A stretch of 64,000 nucleotides of DNA, taken from the NCBI RefSeq assembly GCF_017916325.1, contig NC_090171.1, positions 1,064,501-1,128,500 on the forward strand, written 5' to 3'. A program made the position numbers and the translations under genes. Positions 20,489-31,800 of the stretch are shown here, piece after piece (position 1 is the first letter of the stretch; the number at the start of each line of letters is the position of its first letter). The notes beneath the pieces are model-generated. The model was not told the origin of the DNA. It saw only the letters and a program-made list of their open reading frames with translations, and made no database searches. Source of the stretch: Leishmania martiniquensis. Its lineage: Eukaryota; Euglenozoa; Kinetoplastea; Trypanosomatida; Trypanosomatidae.

Positions 20489-22615
20489 CTACATCACAAG
20501 GACGTAGGAAGGCAGTGGTATCACAGCTCCGTGAATCGAGTACACCTGCAGCGTGGAGGCTCCGCTTGGCACGCCAGAGAGCTGTTCGTCAATGCTACCA
20601 GAGGCGGGACTCCCCGTCACCGTGCGCAGAGCAGGTGAGCTACCAGCTCGCACCTCTAGCGCCACCACTACCGGGCTCCCGTTCTGGATGAGCATGCTAG
20701 TGGCGACACCATCACGATCTGCGTCTCCGGCAGTGGCGCTCCAGAGAGCAATGAGCAGCGATGTCGGGTACGCACTGACGGGAGTGTCTCTGACGTGCAA
20801 GATCGCCTTTTCTGTCACAATGGCCGCTTGAGATGAGCTCGGCACGGTGCCGCTGATGTGGCTGCCCGCGGCGCTACGATGCCCCGCAACTGACGCAGTG
20901 GTAGCCGCGGAGATACAAAGTGGCGAGTCTCCGCCTGGGGTGCCACACGTTGTGTGCTGGTTTGTTGATGTGCTCAGTAGCTGCTGTGGATGAGACATGC
21001 CCTCGGTGGCCCTGTCGAGGGGGCCGGTACGGAGACGCCGCTGCACTTCTCCTCCCCGCGTTGGTGCTGCTGCGAGGGCAGCAGTGGTTGCGTCAGCGCT
21101 GCGCCGCACGCTGCACAGGGTCGCACCCCACTGAACAGGCTGGAACGCATAGGCTTCGGCTTTGTTGCGCAGAAGCGACCGGCCCAGCACTCCGCATCCA
21201 TCTATACGAGCGGTCGATGTGGTCAGGAAGGTCTGGTCCACCCCACGCGTCAGTGGGGTGCCACACGAAAGCCACACACCGGGGTTCGACGTTTCAAGCA
21301 GCGTCCACGAGAGACAGCAGTGCACACGCACCACTCTGACACTTGAACTCGAGGCATCGAGCTCATGGTTGTGGCAGTCGCACTTCGTTGGTGCGACGAA
21401 GGCTGAGCCGCCGTCTCGGCCCCCGCCGCTCGTGATAGCATGCGGCTTCACATCGGCTTGCAAACGTGGTACCCGCAACGGGTAGTAGGTGCTCTCCTTA
21501 GAAGCGTAGGGTGCCCGCAACGTCGCGTAGGCCTTGGCGTCCAGGTGCCAGACACCCTTCGTGGTCGCTGCGGGGAGATCCTGCGCCCCGCATGCCTCAC
21601 GCCCTTCCTCGTCGGTCAGTGGCACCCTGGTCGGGCGAGTGACGCGCTTTGTGTGTCCCAGACCCAGCTGGCCACACGTATTGTCCCCGAAGGCGTAAAG
21701 CAGCCCGTTGCGGAGCAGCACAAAGCTGTGCGCGTCTGCGGCAGCCACCTGCGCCATTTCCATCCCAAAGAGAAGCGGAATCGCACGGAAGGCGGGCTGT
21801 ACGAGCACCGGGCGCGATCCTCCAAGCTGCCCACGCTCGCCGGTACCACACGCGTAGACGCAACGGCCAGACTGGGTGAGCAGCAGCGTGTGATGGGCCC
21901 CACACGCCACCTGCGCAATGTGCCGGTCGGCCGAACGCGGGACGCGCCGCCATGTGGCACCCACAGTCGACGAACGGGAGCAGAGGGCGAGGGATGACGG
22001 CAGAGGCGCCAAGCCCATAGCCGCCCGGCAATCCGCCGCGCTAGCCAGCGCTGCATCGATGTCCTCGACGCTAATGTGATCGCCGTGCTCGCCGTCGGCT
22101 ACAGCACCTTCTCCAAATCCTGCAACTCGTTTGGGAGCGCTCAGCACTGGTACCCCCCCACCCTGAGCTGTCTGCCCCTCGGCGGGACAGTCAGTGGCAT
22201 CGCCGGAAGACCACACAGAGCCGTCTCCGAGCTGCCCATAGGTGTTGTCGAAGCCGCAGCTGTAAACAGCTCCGGAAACGGTGCAGTACACAATGTGCGA
22301 CGCTCCGGCTGCAACATCAATAACAGCCTCCTCGCCGCTCTCGAGCACCGAGACACAGGCGCGGCTCTCGGCGCCATGGGCAGCAGGATTGGAGAGAAGG
22401 AGTAACGCGCCATCGCTGCGGAGCAAGGCGGAGTAAAAAGCTTTGCAGGATGCCACCTTCTCGATCGTGAACGGCGGCAGTGGCGGGGAATCGGGTAATG
22501 TTGGCTTGTCCAGGAAGGGGCGCAACGCATCCACCACAGACTCGGCAGAGCCAGCAAGCGAGAGCAGGCCCGCCTCCGTTGGCACCGCAGCTGCTGTCGG
22601 AATCACGCTGAACAT
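20489..22615 (-). CDS. RCC1-repeat (beta-propeller) protein, 708 aa
   Basis: Regulator-of-chromosome-condensation-type repeats are visible: SCGFDNTYGQLGDG near residue 118-131, ACGTGERGQLGG near 252-263 and AFGDNTCGQLGLG near 305-318. Each follows a HIVYC/HTLLL/HSFVLL strand. A degenerate fourth (LSCGTPL ... GCGVLGRSLL) lies around 440-480. Such propellers act as exchange factors or protein-binding platforms; the target here cannot be told. The last 200 residues are Ser/Thr/Ala-rich with no domain I recognise. I start at the ATG at 22615 (MFSVIP), because the frame continuing upstream runs through TA and CA microsatellites and is surely UTR. The repeats are fewer and more spread than in canonical seven-bladed RCC1, so this is not RCC1 itself. 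Confidence 0.88.
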   Translation of the reverse strand: MFSVIPTAAAVPTEAGLLSLAGSAESVVDALRPFLDKPTLPDSPPLPPFTIEKVASCKAFYSALLRSDGALLLLSNPAAHGAESRACVSVLESGEEAVIDVAAGASHIVYCTVSGAVYSCGFDNTYGQLGDGSVWSSGDATDCPAEGQTAQGGGVPVLSAPKRVAGFGEGAVADGEHGDHISVEDIDAALASAADCRAAMGLAPLPSSLALCSRSSTVGATWRRVPRSADRHIAQVACGAHHTLLLTQSGRCVYACGTGERGQLGGSRPVLVQPAFRAIPLLFGMEMAQVAAADAHSFVLLRNGLLYAFGDNTCGQLGLGHTKRVTRPTRVPLTDEEGREACGAQDLPAATTKGVWHLDAKAYATLRAPYASKESTYYPLRVPRLQADVKPHAITSGGGRDGGSAFVAPTKCDCHNHELDASSSSVRVVRVHCCLSWTLLETSNPGVWLSCGTPLTRGVDQTFLTTSTARIDGCGVLGRSLLRNKAEAYAFQPVQWGATLCSVRRSADATTAALAAAPTRGGEVQRRLRTGPLDRATEGMSHPQQLLSTSTNQHTTCGTPGGDSPLCISAATTASVAGHRSAAGSHISGTVPSSSQAAIVTEKAILHVRDTPVSAYPTSLLIALWSATAGDADRDGVATSMLIQNGSPVVVALEVRAGSSPALRTVTGSPASGSIDEQLSGVPSGASTLQVYSIHGAVIPLPSYVLVM

Positions 22616-22696
22616 GCTACGATCAGGGTGTCGAGCAAAACCAAATGAGTAGAGGAGTTCCCACACACACACACACACCTCACACCCCTCACACCT

Positions 22697-22698
22697 CT
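22697..22698 (-). promoter_or_regulatory. Candidate trans-splice acceptor for the RCC1-repeat gene
   Basis: The minus strand has a pyrimidine-rich tract (about 22705-22745) and then the first AG at 22697-22698. This leaves about 81 nt of 5' UTR including a (GT)n run. Pattern-based inference. Confidence 0.4.
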
Positions 22699-24341
22699 TC
22701 CCCAAAGAGACGCGGGGAGAGAAGACGGAAACGACAAGTCGTAGGCTCTTGTAGCTGATGCACCTTCGCTGTGCCTGAGGCACACCTGTCAGCACGTTGT
22801 CTTTTGTATGAGCTCCTCTCAGGCGTATACATTTATATTTATATATATGTATATATGTGTGTGTGCATTCACATGGGCAAAAGAGTCCGACGCACAAGAA
22901 AATGTTCGTCTGATGAAGTACAGAAGGCGTGATCGCAAAGACGACGATCGTCCATACACACAGCGAGTGCGCGTAAGTCGTGGAGACACAGTGGCCCGCG
23001 CGTTGTTAGCGGCACGGACGCTTCGCAGGAGAAGGACGTCGTGGCCTTTCGAGGTCCCGAAGACGATGCGCATACGCAGCCGATGTTATCCGCTACATAG
23101 TAGAGGAGTCTTTGTTCACTGACCCTCAGCCGCTGAGAAACAGTTCGTCTCTCTCGCTCTCCGCGGTTGGAAGGCAGCGAGCCTCTTAAACGATCGGCTT
23201 CCAAGCGAAACAGTTTCCACCGCGGTTGTGACAGTGAAGTGTATTTGTTTCCCTCGGCCTGTCCTTCGAAACCGCCACCAACGACCGGTCGAACAAGCGC
23301 GGTGGAGCCCTTCGGCGTTTCGGACATGCGAATCAGTGTGAGAGCAATAGGGCGTTTGTTTTTCTGTCTGTGCAGATACGTGCCGCTTATTCCGTACGCG
23401 TTAAAAGTTAACAAGATGGATAGTGCGAGCAGCGAGAGCTGTGGTCCTCCCCTCCTCCCGCGAGAAGGTAACCGATGAGTACGCTTCTCTGCACATACGG
23501 GATGAAACGAAACGGATGAAGGCCGGGCAGACGCGCAGGATAGGCCTCCCACTCTTACTAGCAGACACCTCTTCCCCTCCCACCGGGACGCGCACGTGTG
23601 CAAAGAAAGGAAGCAAGCGGCCTCGCGAAGGCGAAGCATATGCTGTACAAGAGGGCGGAGGGGAGAGGAGCAGCCAGGCGGGCCCGTGAGACATCACGCA
23701 GCTCACAACACGCACACACGGGCATGCGTTACTTCGCCGAAGATGACAACCACCTCTGAATCCTCTCGCGTTCCCATACGAAGAGGGAAAGGATACGCCC
23801 TCACCCGCACTCATCAGCTCCAGGGCGAAACATAAGATTCACCGTACCCTCACCCTTATCTTCTGCAACGACGCAGCACCGCCCTACTCTGCCCCCACCC
23901 CCTGCCCTCGTCACGAGACAGCCAAGGCGGTACTCCGTCGCTAACATCAATGCTGCGTACGGTCAATGTCCACTTGCTCACAGCTCTCTGCCCCCCCTCA
24001 TGCATCACCGGCGCTCTCCCCTCCTCCGTCTGGCGTTTGCGCACACGTGCGCGCACAGCAGAACACGCAGATCGGCATCCAGTCAGAGAACGGACCAAAG
24101 AGCCTCGCCCCTCCTCTCGCCTTCTTCCCCTTCGACGACCCGCGGGCCATTTCATGTCGCTGAAACACAGGGCGAAGGGGAGAGAAAAAGAGAGGCAGCG
24201 GCGAAAGAGGCAGGCGCGAGCGCTGCCCCCCCCTCCTCTCCTCCGCCGGCACGCAAGCGTCACGTGCCGCGGGCTTAGAGAGGTGAGGGGAGCCAACTCT
24301 GAGAAGAAGAGGGGGGCACTCCCAATATGTACGTCTGATAC
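22699..24341. other. Intergenic: RCC1 upstream region and 3' UTR of FPGS
   Basis: A TA/TG microsatellite lies at about 22829-22864. No ORF in this 1.6 kb shows coding character. The distal part should be the 3' UTR of the FPGS gene ending at 24342. Confidence 0.5.
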
Positions 24342-25952
24342 CTACTCGGGGCGGTGAGCCCCTGCCTCGTACGCCTTGAGCAGATGCACCACGTCACCAA
24401 CCAGAAAGAAGGATCCGCATACGAGCACCTGCGCCGGTTTCGAGGCGTCCTCGTTGCCGCTGGCGGCCGGTACAACAACATCCAGGACGTCCTCGAGCGC
24501 GGAGAAAGGCTGAGCGCAAGGGAGGCAGGTCACCTCGCGGTATATGCTGCGCCAGCGCTCTGTCGTGGCCACCATCCTCTCCCTCATCTCACTCCTCCTT
24601 CCTTCCACATCGCCGGGCTCGGCCGAGCTCGATGTCATGCGCGGGTTCGTCACCTGGGCAATGACCGCCTTAGAAAAATGGGACACGTACGGCATGAAGG
24701 CTTTGAGAATGCGCTTGGGGTCGCGGGACGTGTAGAAAATAAGCACGCGGCGCGGCGCAGGGTCTCCGGTGTGAGCGGAGCTTGCCTCGAGGAACCACCG
24801 CGTAGCACGGGAGATGCTCTCAACCGTGTGCGCGCCGTCGAGGTAGAGGGTGACGTCAGCACCGCCGTCAACCGCCACGATCTGTGACCGTCCGGCGTAG
24901 GTCATGTTCTGCAGCACGCTCCTCTCCACTTGATCCAGAGGCAGGATGGGCGGAACGCTGGCGATACGTCGCGCCGCCATTAGCGCCAGCTTGCTGTTCT
25001 CTATGGCGTGCGCACCACCGATGGCGAGCCGCGGCCAGGTGCGAATCGGCAACACGTTCTCATCCAGCAGCACAAGTGGCGCCCCCACCTCACGAGCGTG
25101 TTTCTCTAGTACTGAGCGCGTCTCTGGGTGATCCACTTGTGGTGCTGCGAAGCAGACCACGCCAGGCTTCATAATACCGGCCTTCTCACTAGCGATCTCC
25201 TGGATGGTGTCGCCCAAGATCTCCATGTGGTCATAGCCCAGGGCTGTGACGATGCTCACCTCGGAAGGGATTGTGTTCGTCGAGTCTTTTCGGCCCCCGA
25301 TACCCACCTCCATCACCGCCACCTCCACACCCTCCTGCTCGAAAATGTATAACGAGAGGAGAAAGATGAAGCGAAAAAAACTAGCTCGTGACGGTGAGGC
25401 GACATCGCGATCTAGTTGACTGTCTGAGTACTGCAGCGCTTCGTACTGGTCCAGGAACTCGAAGAAGTACTGCGCGTATGTGCTCTCGTCCAGCAGCCGG
25501 CCGTCCACCACCGTCCGCTCTCGCACGTCTGTGAGGTGAGGGGAAGTGAAGAGGCCCACCTTGAAGCCGTACGCCTGCAGAAGGGCAGCAGTGTAAGCGG
25601 AAGTTGTCCCCTTGCCCTTGGTGCCGGCAACGTGGACAAAGCGAATCCGCTCGAGTATGGGCGAGAAGCCGAGGCGGTCAAGATAGCGCTCCGTCGTCTC
25701 AAAGGAGTCTGGGTACTTGTTTGGCCGCCGCGCCGTCATCCTCTCCACCACCTCCACTGCGTCCTTGAACGAGCGGTGACGGCGCTTGGGCGCGCTGGCA
25801 GCGGCGGTAGCACCTTTGCCTCCGACGCCGTCCTCACTTGGCCCGTGCACTACTACGCGTGATTGCGCGTACTGCAGCAGTAGCGAGGGTGAGCTCCCCC
25901 TGCCTGCAGAGCTCGCTGAACGCACGCCAGGATGGAGTGTCGACACCGACAT
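24342..25952 (-). CDS. FPGS: Folylpolyglutamate synthase (Mur-ligase family), 536 aa from the preferred start
   Basis: Adds glutamate residues to folates (and antifolates such as methotrexate) using ATP, retaining them in the cell. From the ATG at 25952 (MSVSTLHPG) the family motifs follow in order: the P-loop HVAGTKGKGTT, the FPGS signature FTSPHLTDVRERTVVDG, VAVMEVGIGGRKDSTN, TALGYDHMEILGDT and SEKAGIMKPG. The C-terminal glutamate-ligase domain has YLDGAHTVESI and VLIFYTSRDPKRIL. These match eukaryotic FPGS throughout. The frame stays open to an ATG at 26297, giving a 651-residue form. That extra 115-residue N-terminus is rich in Arg, Ser and Ala with almost no acidic residues, like a mitochondrial presequence. 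The shorter form matches the usual length of the Leishmania enzyme. Which start is used, or both, is unresolved. Confidence 0.95.
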   Translation of the reverse strand: MSVSTLHPGVRSASSAGRGSSPSLLLQYAQSRVVVHGPSEDGVGGKGATAAASAPKRRHRSFKDAVEVVERMTARRPNKYPDSFETTERYLDRLGFSPILERIRFVHVAGTKGKGTTSAYTAALLQAYGFKVGLFTSPHLTDVRERTVVDGRLLDESTYAQYFFEFLDQYEALQYSDSQLDRDVASPSRASFFRFIFLLSLYIFEQEGVEVAVMEVGIGGRKDSTNTIPSEVSIVTALGYDHMEILGDTIQEIASEKAGIMKPGVVCFAAPQVDHPETRSVLEKHAREVGAPLVLLDENVLPIRTWPRLAIGGAHAIENSKLALMAARRIASVPPILPLDQVERSVLQNMTYAGRSQIVAVDGGADVTLYLDGAHTVESISRATRWFLEASSAHTGDPAPRRVLIFYTSRDPKRILKAFMPYVSHFSKAVIAQVTNPRMTSSSAEPGDVEGRRSEMRERMVATTERWRSIYREVTCLPCAQPFSALEDVLDVVVPAASGNEDASKPAQVLVCGSFFLVGDVVHLLKAYEAGAHRPE

Positions 25953-26888
25953 CTTGCTGACGTGTAGCGCCCTAGCGCTGCAGGCAAGCGAAGAAACAAA
26001 TGTACGCAAGAAGCGCGAGCTTGGCGATCGACCCTCACGAGAGACGGGCGAGGACGCAATGGACGCACTCGAGCGCTGACGCAAGGCGTGAAGCTTCGGC
26101 GCCGGAACAGCGGCGGAAGCGGTGACGATAACGGCCGACTCGGCGGCGAAGGAAAAGGGGTGCCAAAACAAACTCGCACAGCTGGTACCACGACAGGTAG
26201 AGCGCGCGTGCCGTGCAGAACTAAAAAGGGAGAGAGGGGGGGGTTGTGTTCGATGAGTCTCTAAACGCCGGAGCATAGCAACGGCTCTCAGGCACAAATG
26301 CTCCTACTCCGTAATGGTCTTCGTCGCTGTGAAGAGAGGCCAAATGGGTCAACTTCCCTGTATATATATATATATGAGAGAGAGAGATGTCCTTGGCCTG
26401 CCCACACAGGCAGCGCGGCTGGATGGAAAGAGGAGGAGGAAGCTGACTAGAACAAAAAGAACAGCACACACATGCACACAGACACACATATATATATATG
26501 AGAGAGGGAGACGCGTGTGGGTTTATCCGACACAAAATGGACGAGATGGAAAGGGACCAAAGTACAGAACGGTGGAGAAGCTGGAAGAGAGAGAGAGAGG
26601 ACCAGGCGGCAACGCGCACACCACAGCCATGACAAGAGAAAGGAAGAGGAGGAGAGGGTAAGTGTGGGAAGAGCTAATGGGAGCTCTGACACCAGTGGCG
26701 CACGGCTTCGTCAGGTCATCCAGCAAAGGAGGAGAGCGCTGCGCGGTCACGCCGTGGACACGCAGCCGTATGACTCGAGGCGGCCCTTTAGGTACTGCAT
26801 GCGCATAGACACATCATTCAGTCCTCACACGCGGGTGCGAGGGCACCCATTCTTTTCCGGCTCTGTCGTCTCTCCACCCCCGTGCTGT
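25953..26888. other. FPGS upstream region, partly an optional N-terminal extension
   Basis: Positions 25953-26297 can encode the 115-residue in-frame extension of FPGS if the ATG at 26297 is used. Beyond it lie TA microsatellites at about 26360-26374 and 26489-26499, each running into GA repeats. No other gene is visible. Confidence 0.5.
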
Positions 26889-27059
26889 TTAGGTGCCCCC
26901 GCCCCCCCCGGTCATTGGGTATGCGGCATCGCCACTCGAAGGCGCCTCAGCTGCCGTGTCAGCGAGCTCCGCATAGAGGAGAAGGGCGGGGGCGGTGTCG
27001 GGCCGAAACGACGCAAGGAAGTCGCGCCATGCCGCCTGTGCTTTTGGTGGCAACTGCAT
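26889..27059 (-). CDS. Possible small ORF, 56 aa
   Basis: The minus strand carries a very good acceptor: a pyrimidine tract of about 50 nt followed by its first AG at 27112-27113. The second ATG after it (27059) opens a 56-residue frame starting MQLPPKAQAAWRDF, with a helical, mildly acidic middle (LLLYAELADTAAEA) and a poly-Gly end. The composition looks like a real Leishmania protein. The first ATG (27064) is in another frame and encodes a 50-residue Arg/Ser/Pro-rich peptide, so translation would need leaky scanning. I do not recognise a family. It may instead be an upstream leader ORF or chance. Confidence 0.35.
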   Translation of the reverse strand: MQLPPKAQAAWRDFLASFRPDTAPALLLYAELADTAAEAPSSGDAAYPMTGGGGGT

Positions 27060-27111
27060 GACATCGAGAGAGACCCTCGCAGAGATGTTTTATCCACGCG
27101 CAGATCGGCCG

Positions 27112-27113
27112 CT
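27112..27113 (-). promoter_or_regulatory. Strong candidate trans-splice acceptor
   Basis: The minus strand shows a nearly pure C/T tract (about 27119-27165) with its first AG at 27112-27113, 52 nt before the small ORF at 26889-27059. It lies about 1.1 kb upstream of the FPGS start at 25952, so it could serve the small ORF or FPGS. Confidence 0.5.
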
Positions 27114-28874
27114 GTCCCCCGCAAGGGGGGAGAGGGGAGGGGGAGAGAGAGAAGGGGCGAAGCAGCAACGCGAAATGAATCCTCAGAAAGCAGAGGCCGT
27201 GGCTCACAGCTCTGCCACGCTGGTGCGGTGTAGCGTACGGAGGGGGTGTCGTGTGTGCTCGTGGGGAGGTACCCGCGGAGGAGATGCCGAAGTTTCTCTG
27301 CACGCGTTGGCGCTGGCGCCGTTTTCACTGCGGTAGCCACACGTGGCAGGAGGGCGGGATGGAGTGCTGCGACTCGGAATAGGGAGGGGGGATGGCCCGC
27401 ACCTCTCGTCTATCAAAGCAGGCAGGCCAACGACCCCAGTCCAGGAGGTGCCCCCCCGTGCCGCCAGCAGCAGGAGCTGCTGGCCTCTCGATGGTCGCGC
27501 GGAGAAGTATTCCCTCTCCGAGACCGGAGCGTCGGACGCATACGTTCCCACTGGTGGCACGGTCGAAGGGAGGGTGGTGGCGGTGGTGGCCTCGTCTCAC
27601 GATTTCTTTTCTCATGTTGCCCATGCAACCCACCCGTCCAGCGCTGCAGCGCCATCGCCACGCGAGACACACAAGAGGTGCCGCCGGAAGGGCCGCACCC
27701 GACCCGTCATCGCCTCCGTCCCAACAGTAAGCCACTGTTTTCGCGCTGCAGACGCTGAGAAACGTCTGCGGGGCCAGCCTCCAAGTCCTCTCGCGTGTTG
27801 GCCGCTCCTCCCTCCCCCCTCTCCTGCGCTTCGCTGAGGAGAGGGGATCCGCTGGGAGTGCTGTGTGGCTGCGAATGCTTAGCGGGTCCGATCGCGTCAT
27901 CTGTCATGGCGAGCACAGCGGGAAGCGTACCTCTTTGGATCGGAGTACCGTGATGAGGAGCGCCCGGTCGTGAGGGGAAGGGGGAGGCTTGTGAGAGCCT
28001 CCTCGCGGCCAAGTCCGCCGCTGAGCGTACGCCTGTGACGCCCACCCGTGTGGCAAAGGTGGGCGGTGGACCACCCTGCCCCGGGTGAGCGATTTCAACA
28101 GGAGAAGGCCGACCCTCCCCGGCTCCGCTCATCTGGAAAGGCGGGATACCGCATGGCACCTCTTCAGCCCTCGCAGCGTACTCCAAACGTAACGGAGATG
28201 CTATCCTGGTTGTGTGGCAGTAGCCCGCGTACAGGGGACTGCTGTTCATGTTGGATTAGACGAGCCTGACTGGCAATGGCCCCGTCTGAGCGGGGCGTCC
28301 CATCGCCAGACGACGCGTGCTGGAATAGTTCATGGAGGAGAGGAGTGGCCGCAGCTGAGGCGGAGACAAGCGGGTGTGAATGGGGTGGCGTTCTCAGTGG
28401 CGGTGTGGAGAAGCGTTGCCCCCGCTGCCAGCGAGTGTGGGGGGGGGGAGGGGCAGCAGAGGCGCACTGACGCACTGCGGAGGGGGAGGAGGGGGGGAGA
28501 ATGCTGAAGCAGAGAAGAGAGTGTGTGTGTGTCCGTGTACGTGCAGAGGGGAAGAGGGGACTTGGCGGCCGTCTGCCTTTCTTATTCGCGGTGAGCCCTC
28601 ACCCTCATTGAAGGCGTGTGCATATACGCTGAAGAACAGTAGGTGAGAAGGGAATACTTTGCGGCCATGGGCAGTGGGGGAGGGAGTGGAGTTTACGATC
28701 AGGAGTGACACATGATCACAGCTGAAAGCGTCGGGCATCCCACGTGAGACAAGGAAAGGGGTCGGCAACACACTCGGGCCTATGATTTAAGGGGAAAGGG
28801 GCCAAAGAGCGTTGTCCCGCCCGCCTTTGCTGTGGTGGAAACTGTCCCTTTCGGCCTACCTCGCTCGCCGCCAC
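27114..28874. other. Intergenic: 3' UTR region of the FAN1-like gene
   Basis: Several overlapping minus-strand frames of 110-190 codons occur at 27.2-28.25 kb, but they are low-complexity, start without ATG or lack any motif. A G-run (about 28440-28450) and purine tracts lie near 28.5 kb. I see no supported gene. Confidence 0.45.
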
Positions 28875-31800
28875 CTATCGAAAACGTTTGGTGCTGACGC
28901 GCTGCCCACCGTTGTGCACCTCATCCACGCGCGCCACGTAGACCTCGAAGCCGCAGCGATGCAGCATATCGTTCACAGCGACCTGCTTTGTGCTCAAGAA
29001 GTCGCTGGGGCTCTTCACCTCTATCAGGCAGAAAGAGGATCGACGCATAGAAGAGCAGTCCTCTACAGACGCTTGGAGGGCAGCGTTGCTGCAGACACCA
29101 CTGCCGCTGCTGCCAGTGCGCCAGAAGACCAGGTCGGGGAAACCAGAGAACTCAAGTGGCACGCCTTCGGTAGGCGGGCTAAGATACAGACACCGCAAGA
29201 GCCGCCAAAGCGGCTTGAGGGGGATGGCACGGAGGATGTCGAGCAGCGGCAGCGTCCCAACGGACACCTTCCACGCCTCTGGAATAGCAAGCGTTGGTGC
29301 GCGGAGGGAGAACGGTGCGTCAGCACTGTCTCGCGCCGACGCCCCTCCTCCCCTCCCTACTTTCCTCTCCTGCTCCGCCTGCCCAAGCAGAAGCGATGAT
29401 GTCTCCGACTCCACGAAAGAGAGGAATGCCCCTCGAAAGGGAGGCGCAACTAGCACCGAGTCTGCTTCAGGGTCGACACAGAGCTCCTCCTCCATCTCTG
29501 CCGAGTAACGGTGACGGTCTGGGTCGCAGCCGTCCCTCACTCGGCTGCGTCGACGGCACGCTCGATCCTCGTCCCCATCTAAGTCCTCATCCTCCTCCTC
29601 ACGCCGAGCTACATACCCTTCCGGCCGCGGTCTTTCGGACTCTGCATCTCTCCCGCGTTCCTTGGTCATGCTAAGCCTCGCCCCTTCGTCGGTGCTCCCC
29701 CCCTCCACCTTGATGCGGGTGGCAACATACGCTACCAGCTCTTCTCTCGTGCAGCGCTCCAACTGCGCCAGGCGTGCCTCGACCAAGGCACGTCGGCGCC
29801 ACAGAAACTGAATAGGCGTGGTCAAATCAAGTGGCCCGTCCTGAAACGCAGAGAGCCATAGCACCTCGTCGGTCGGCCGGGTCTGTGGCCGCGGCTGATC
29901 GAGCTCTTGGGCATGCGCACTGCCAGAGGTGTCGAGAGGGGGAGAGGCAGAGGGAAATGCCCAGTAGAAGTCCCACAAGAAAGCGCGAGCAAGATAGGCA
30001 ATCCATTGACCCTCACAGTGCGCACCACACCACACGGAGGTTACTGTCGCGCCGTTACTGTCGCCCCCGCTCTCTGTTTCCGCCTCGATGCACTCGGCTG
30101 TCAGTGTGCCAGTGCAGCTTCGATGGTGCGGATCGGCAGCTGGGCTTGCGGCTGCGGCCGCCGTCGTTGAGACGCCGTTCCATCGGTGCAGATAGTGCTG
30201 AAGAACAAACTGCTCAGGAGGCAAGGCAGAGCGGAGCTGCAGGCTGCGCACTCTACTCGCATTTTTAGATTGTGCGTCCCCTGCGGCTGTGCCTGCTGAT
30301 GCGCTGGAAGGCTCCCGTGCTTGCCCGGTTGGTTCACGCCAAAGCATGCGATCAAATTCATCTCGCATGCCGCGAACGCGGCGCACTGCCACGTCGACGA
30401 GACGGCGAGTTTCCCACTCCAGGTCGGGTGCTGGCGGGGTCCACTGATGCACTTTTCGATGCGCCATAGCCAACAACTTTTCCAGCGCTAGCCGATCCTG
30501 ACGGCGACAGTACCGGTCCCGCACGTACTCCCACGCTGCGTGAAGCAGCGCGAGCGAGGCGGGAGACGGTCTCCCCGCTGCGGGCGCCGCAGTGTTGTCA
30601 CAGCCGGTGGCAGACGACACTGAAGCAGCAGAAGGCCACAATACGCGAAGCATGCGGCTGCGACGCTGCACCTCTAGCGGCAAAGAAGACTCCCTGGCGG
30701 GAGAGTGATTACCTACAAGCACATCGCAGAGGGCAGCGGCTGTGGAATTGGTCATGGCGTCGCACGGCAGCCACTTGTCATTCCTTGCGTTGGTGCCGCC
30801 GACCGAGGTGGCAGGGGGCTCTGAGCGCGCCCCGTGCATTGGATGGCTCGCCAGCTCGCGGTAGCTCGCCTGAGCCTCTGCCAGTACTTTAAGCGCCTCC
30901 GCGTAACGCTTTTGGTGCGACAAGTTCTGGGCCAGCCGAGCCAGCCACTCCCCGCGCTTGTGCGCCCTGAAACGAAAAACATACGTGACTGGGGATATGT
31001 GGCAGCAAGAGCCTCCGACCGGCACGTGATGCAGCACGAAGATAGGCTCATAGAGAAGGTAGCGCAAGCACGCATTGGCGTCGGCGTACCGCCGCGCACT
31101 CTGTAGCAGCGGGAAAAGGAGCTCCAAGCACGCGAACCAGCGATACAGCGGCGTAAACGTGAGCAGGTGCTCGGCGCGGCACCCTTGCTGATAAACTAAT
31201 GACTCCAACGATACCGTCGGCGACGGCGGTGAGGCTTGTGACGACGGCGCTGCCTTGGAGACGACGGGAGGGGCACGTGCACCCATGGAACCGAAGTGCG
31301 ACGCCTCACCAGCGACAAAAGAGGCAGAGGCAGCAGAGCAAGCATGGAGTGGATGCCGCTTCACTCCCGCCACGCCCGCGCGCACGGCAGCCATGACAGT
31401 CTCGTACATGCGCGACACGAAAGTGCTGCTCCTCCCGCGATGGCGCTGTGCCGCCGTGACGGCGCCGTCAGTTGCGCAGTACAGCTCCCGCTGGGTGTCA
31501 AGTGCTCGGCGGTATTCTTGCAAGATGGCAGGGCTGGCGAAGAGACATACGTGCGGTGGAATCGCACAGGCCTGAGTAGTCGTCCCGCCCTCAGTGACAT
31601 CAAGGGCGTCGAATTTGTGGTCTACGCACACAATGCCATCCATGGGAGTTGCACCAGCGAACGCATGGCTTCCTGTCGTGCTGGCTGCTCTGCCATCAGA
31701 GGGGGTGCCCCTGTCCGGCGGCCGGCATGCACATGGCACCGCTCTCGTCGTCACCTTGGCTGACGTTGGTGGTGAGAGCCACCGTAGCAGAAGAGCATGC

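Noticed and set aside
22616..22897. Longer RCC1-repeat protein (802 codons)
   Set aside because: The upstream part translates TA and CA microsatellites (HTYIHIYKYK, CVCVW) and contains the likely splice acceptor.
27204..28249. Minus-strand ORFs of 118, 191 and 180 codons in the FPGS-FAN1 gap
   Set aside because: They overlap one another in different frames, are Pro/Arg/Gly-rich and show no motif; at least one of the frames here opens without ATG.
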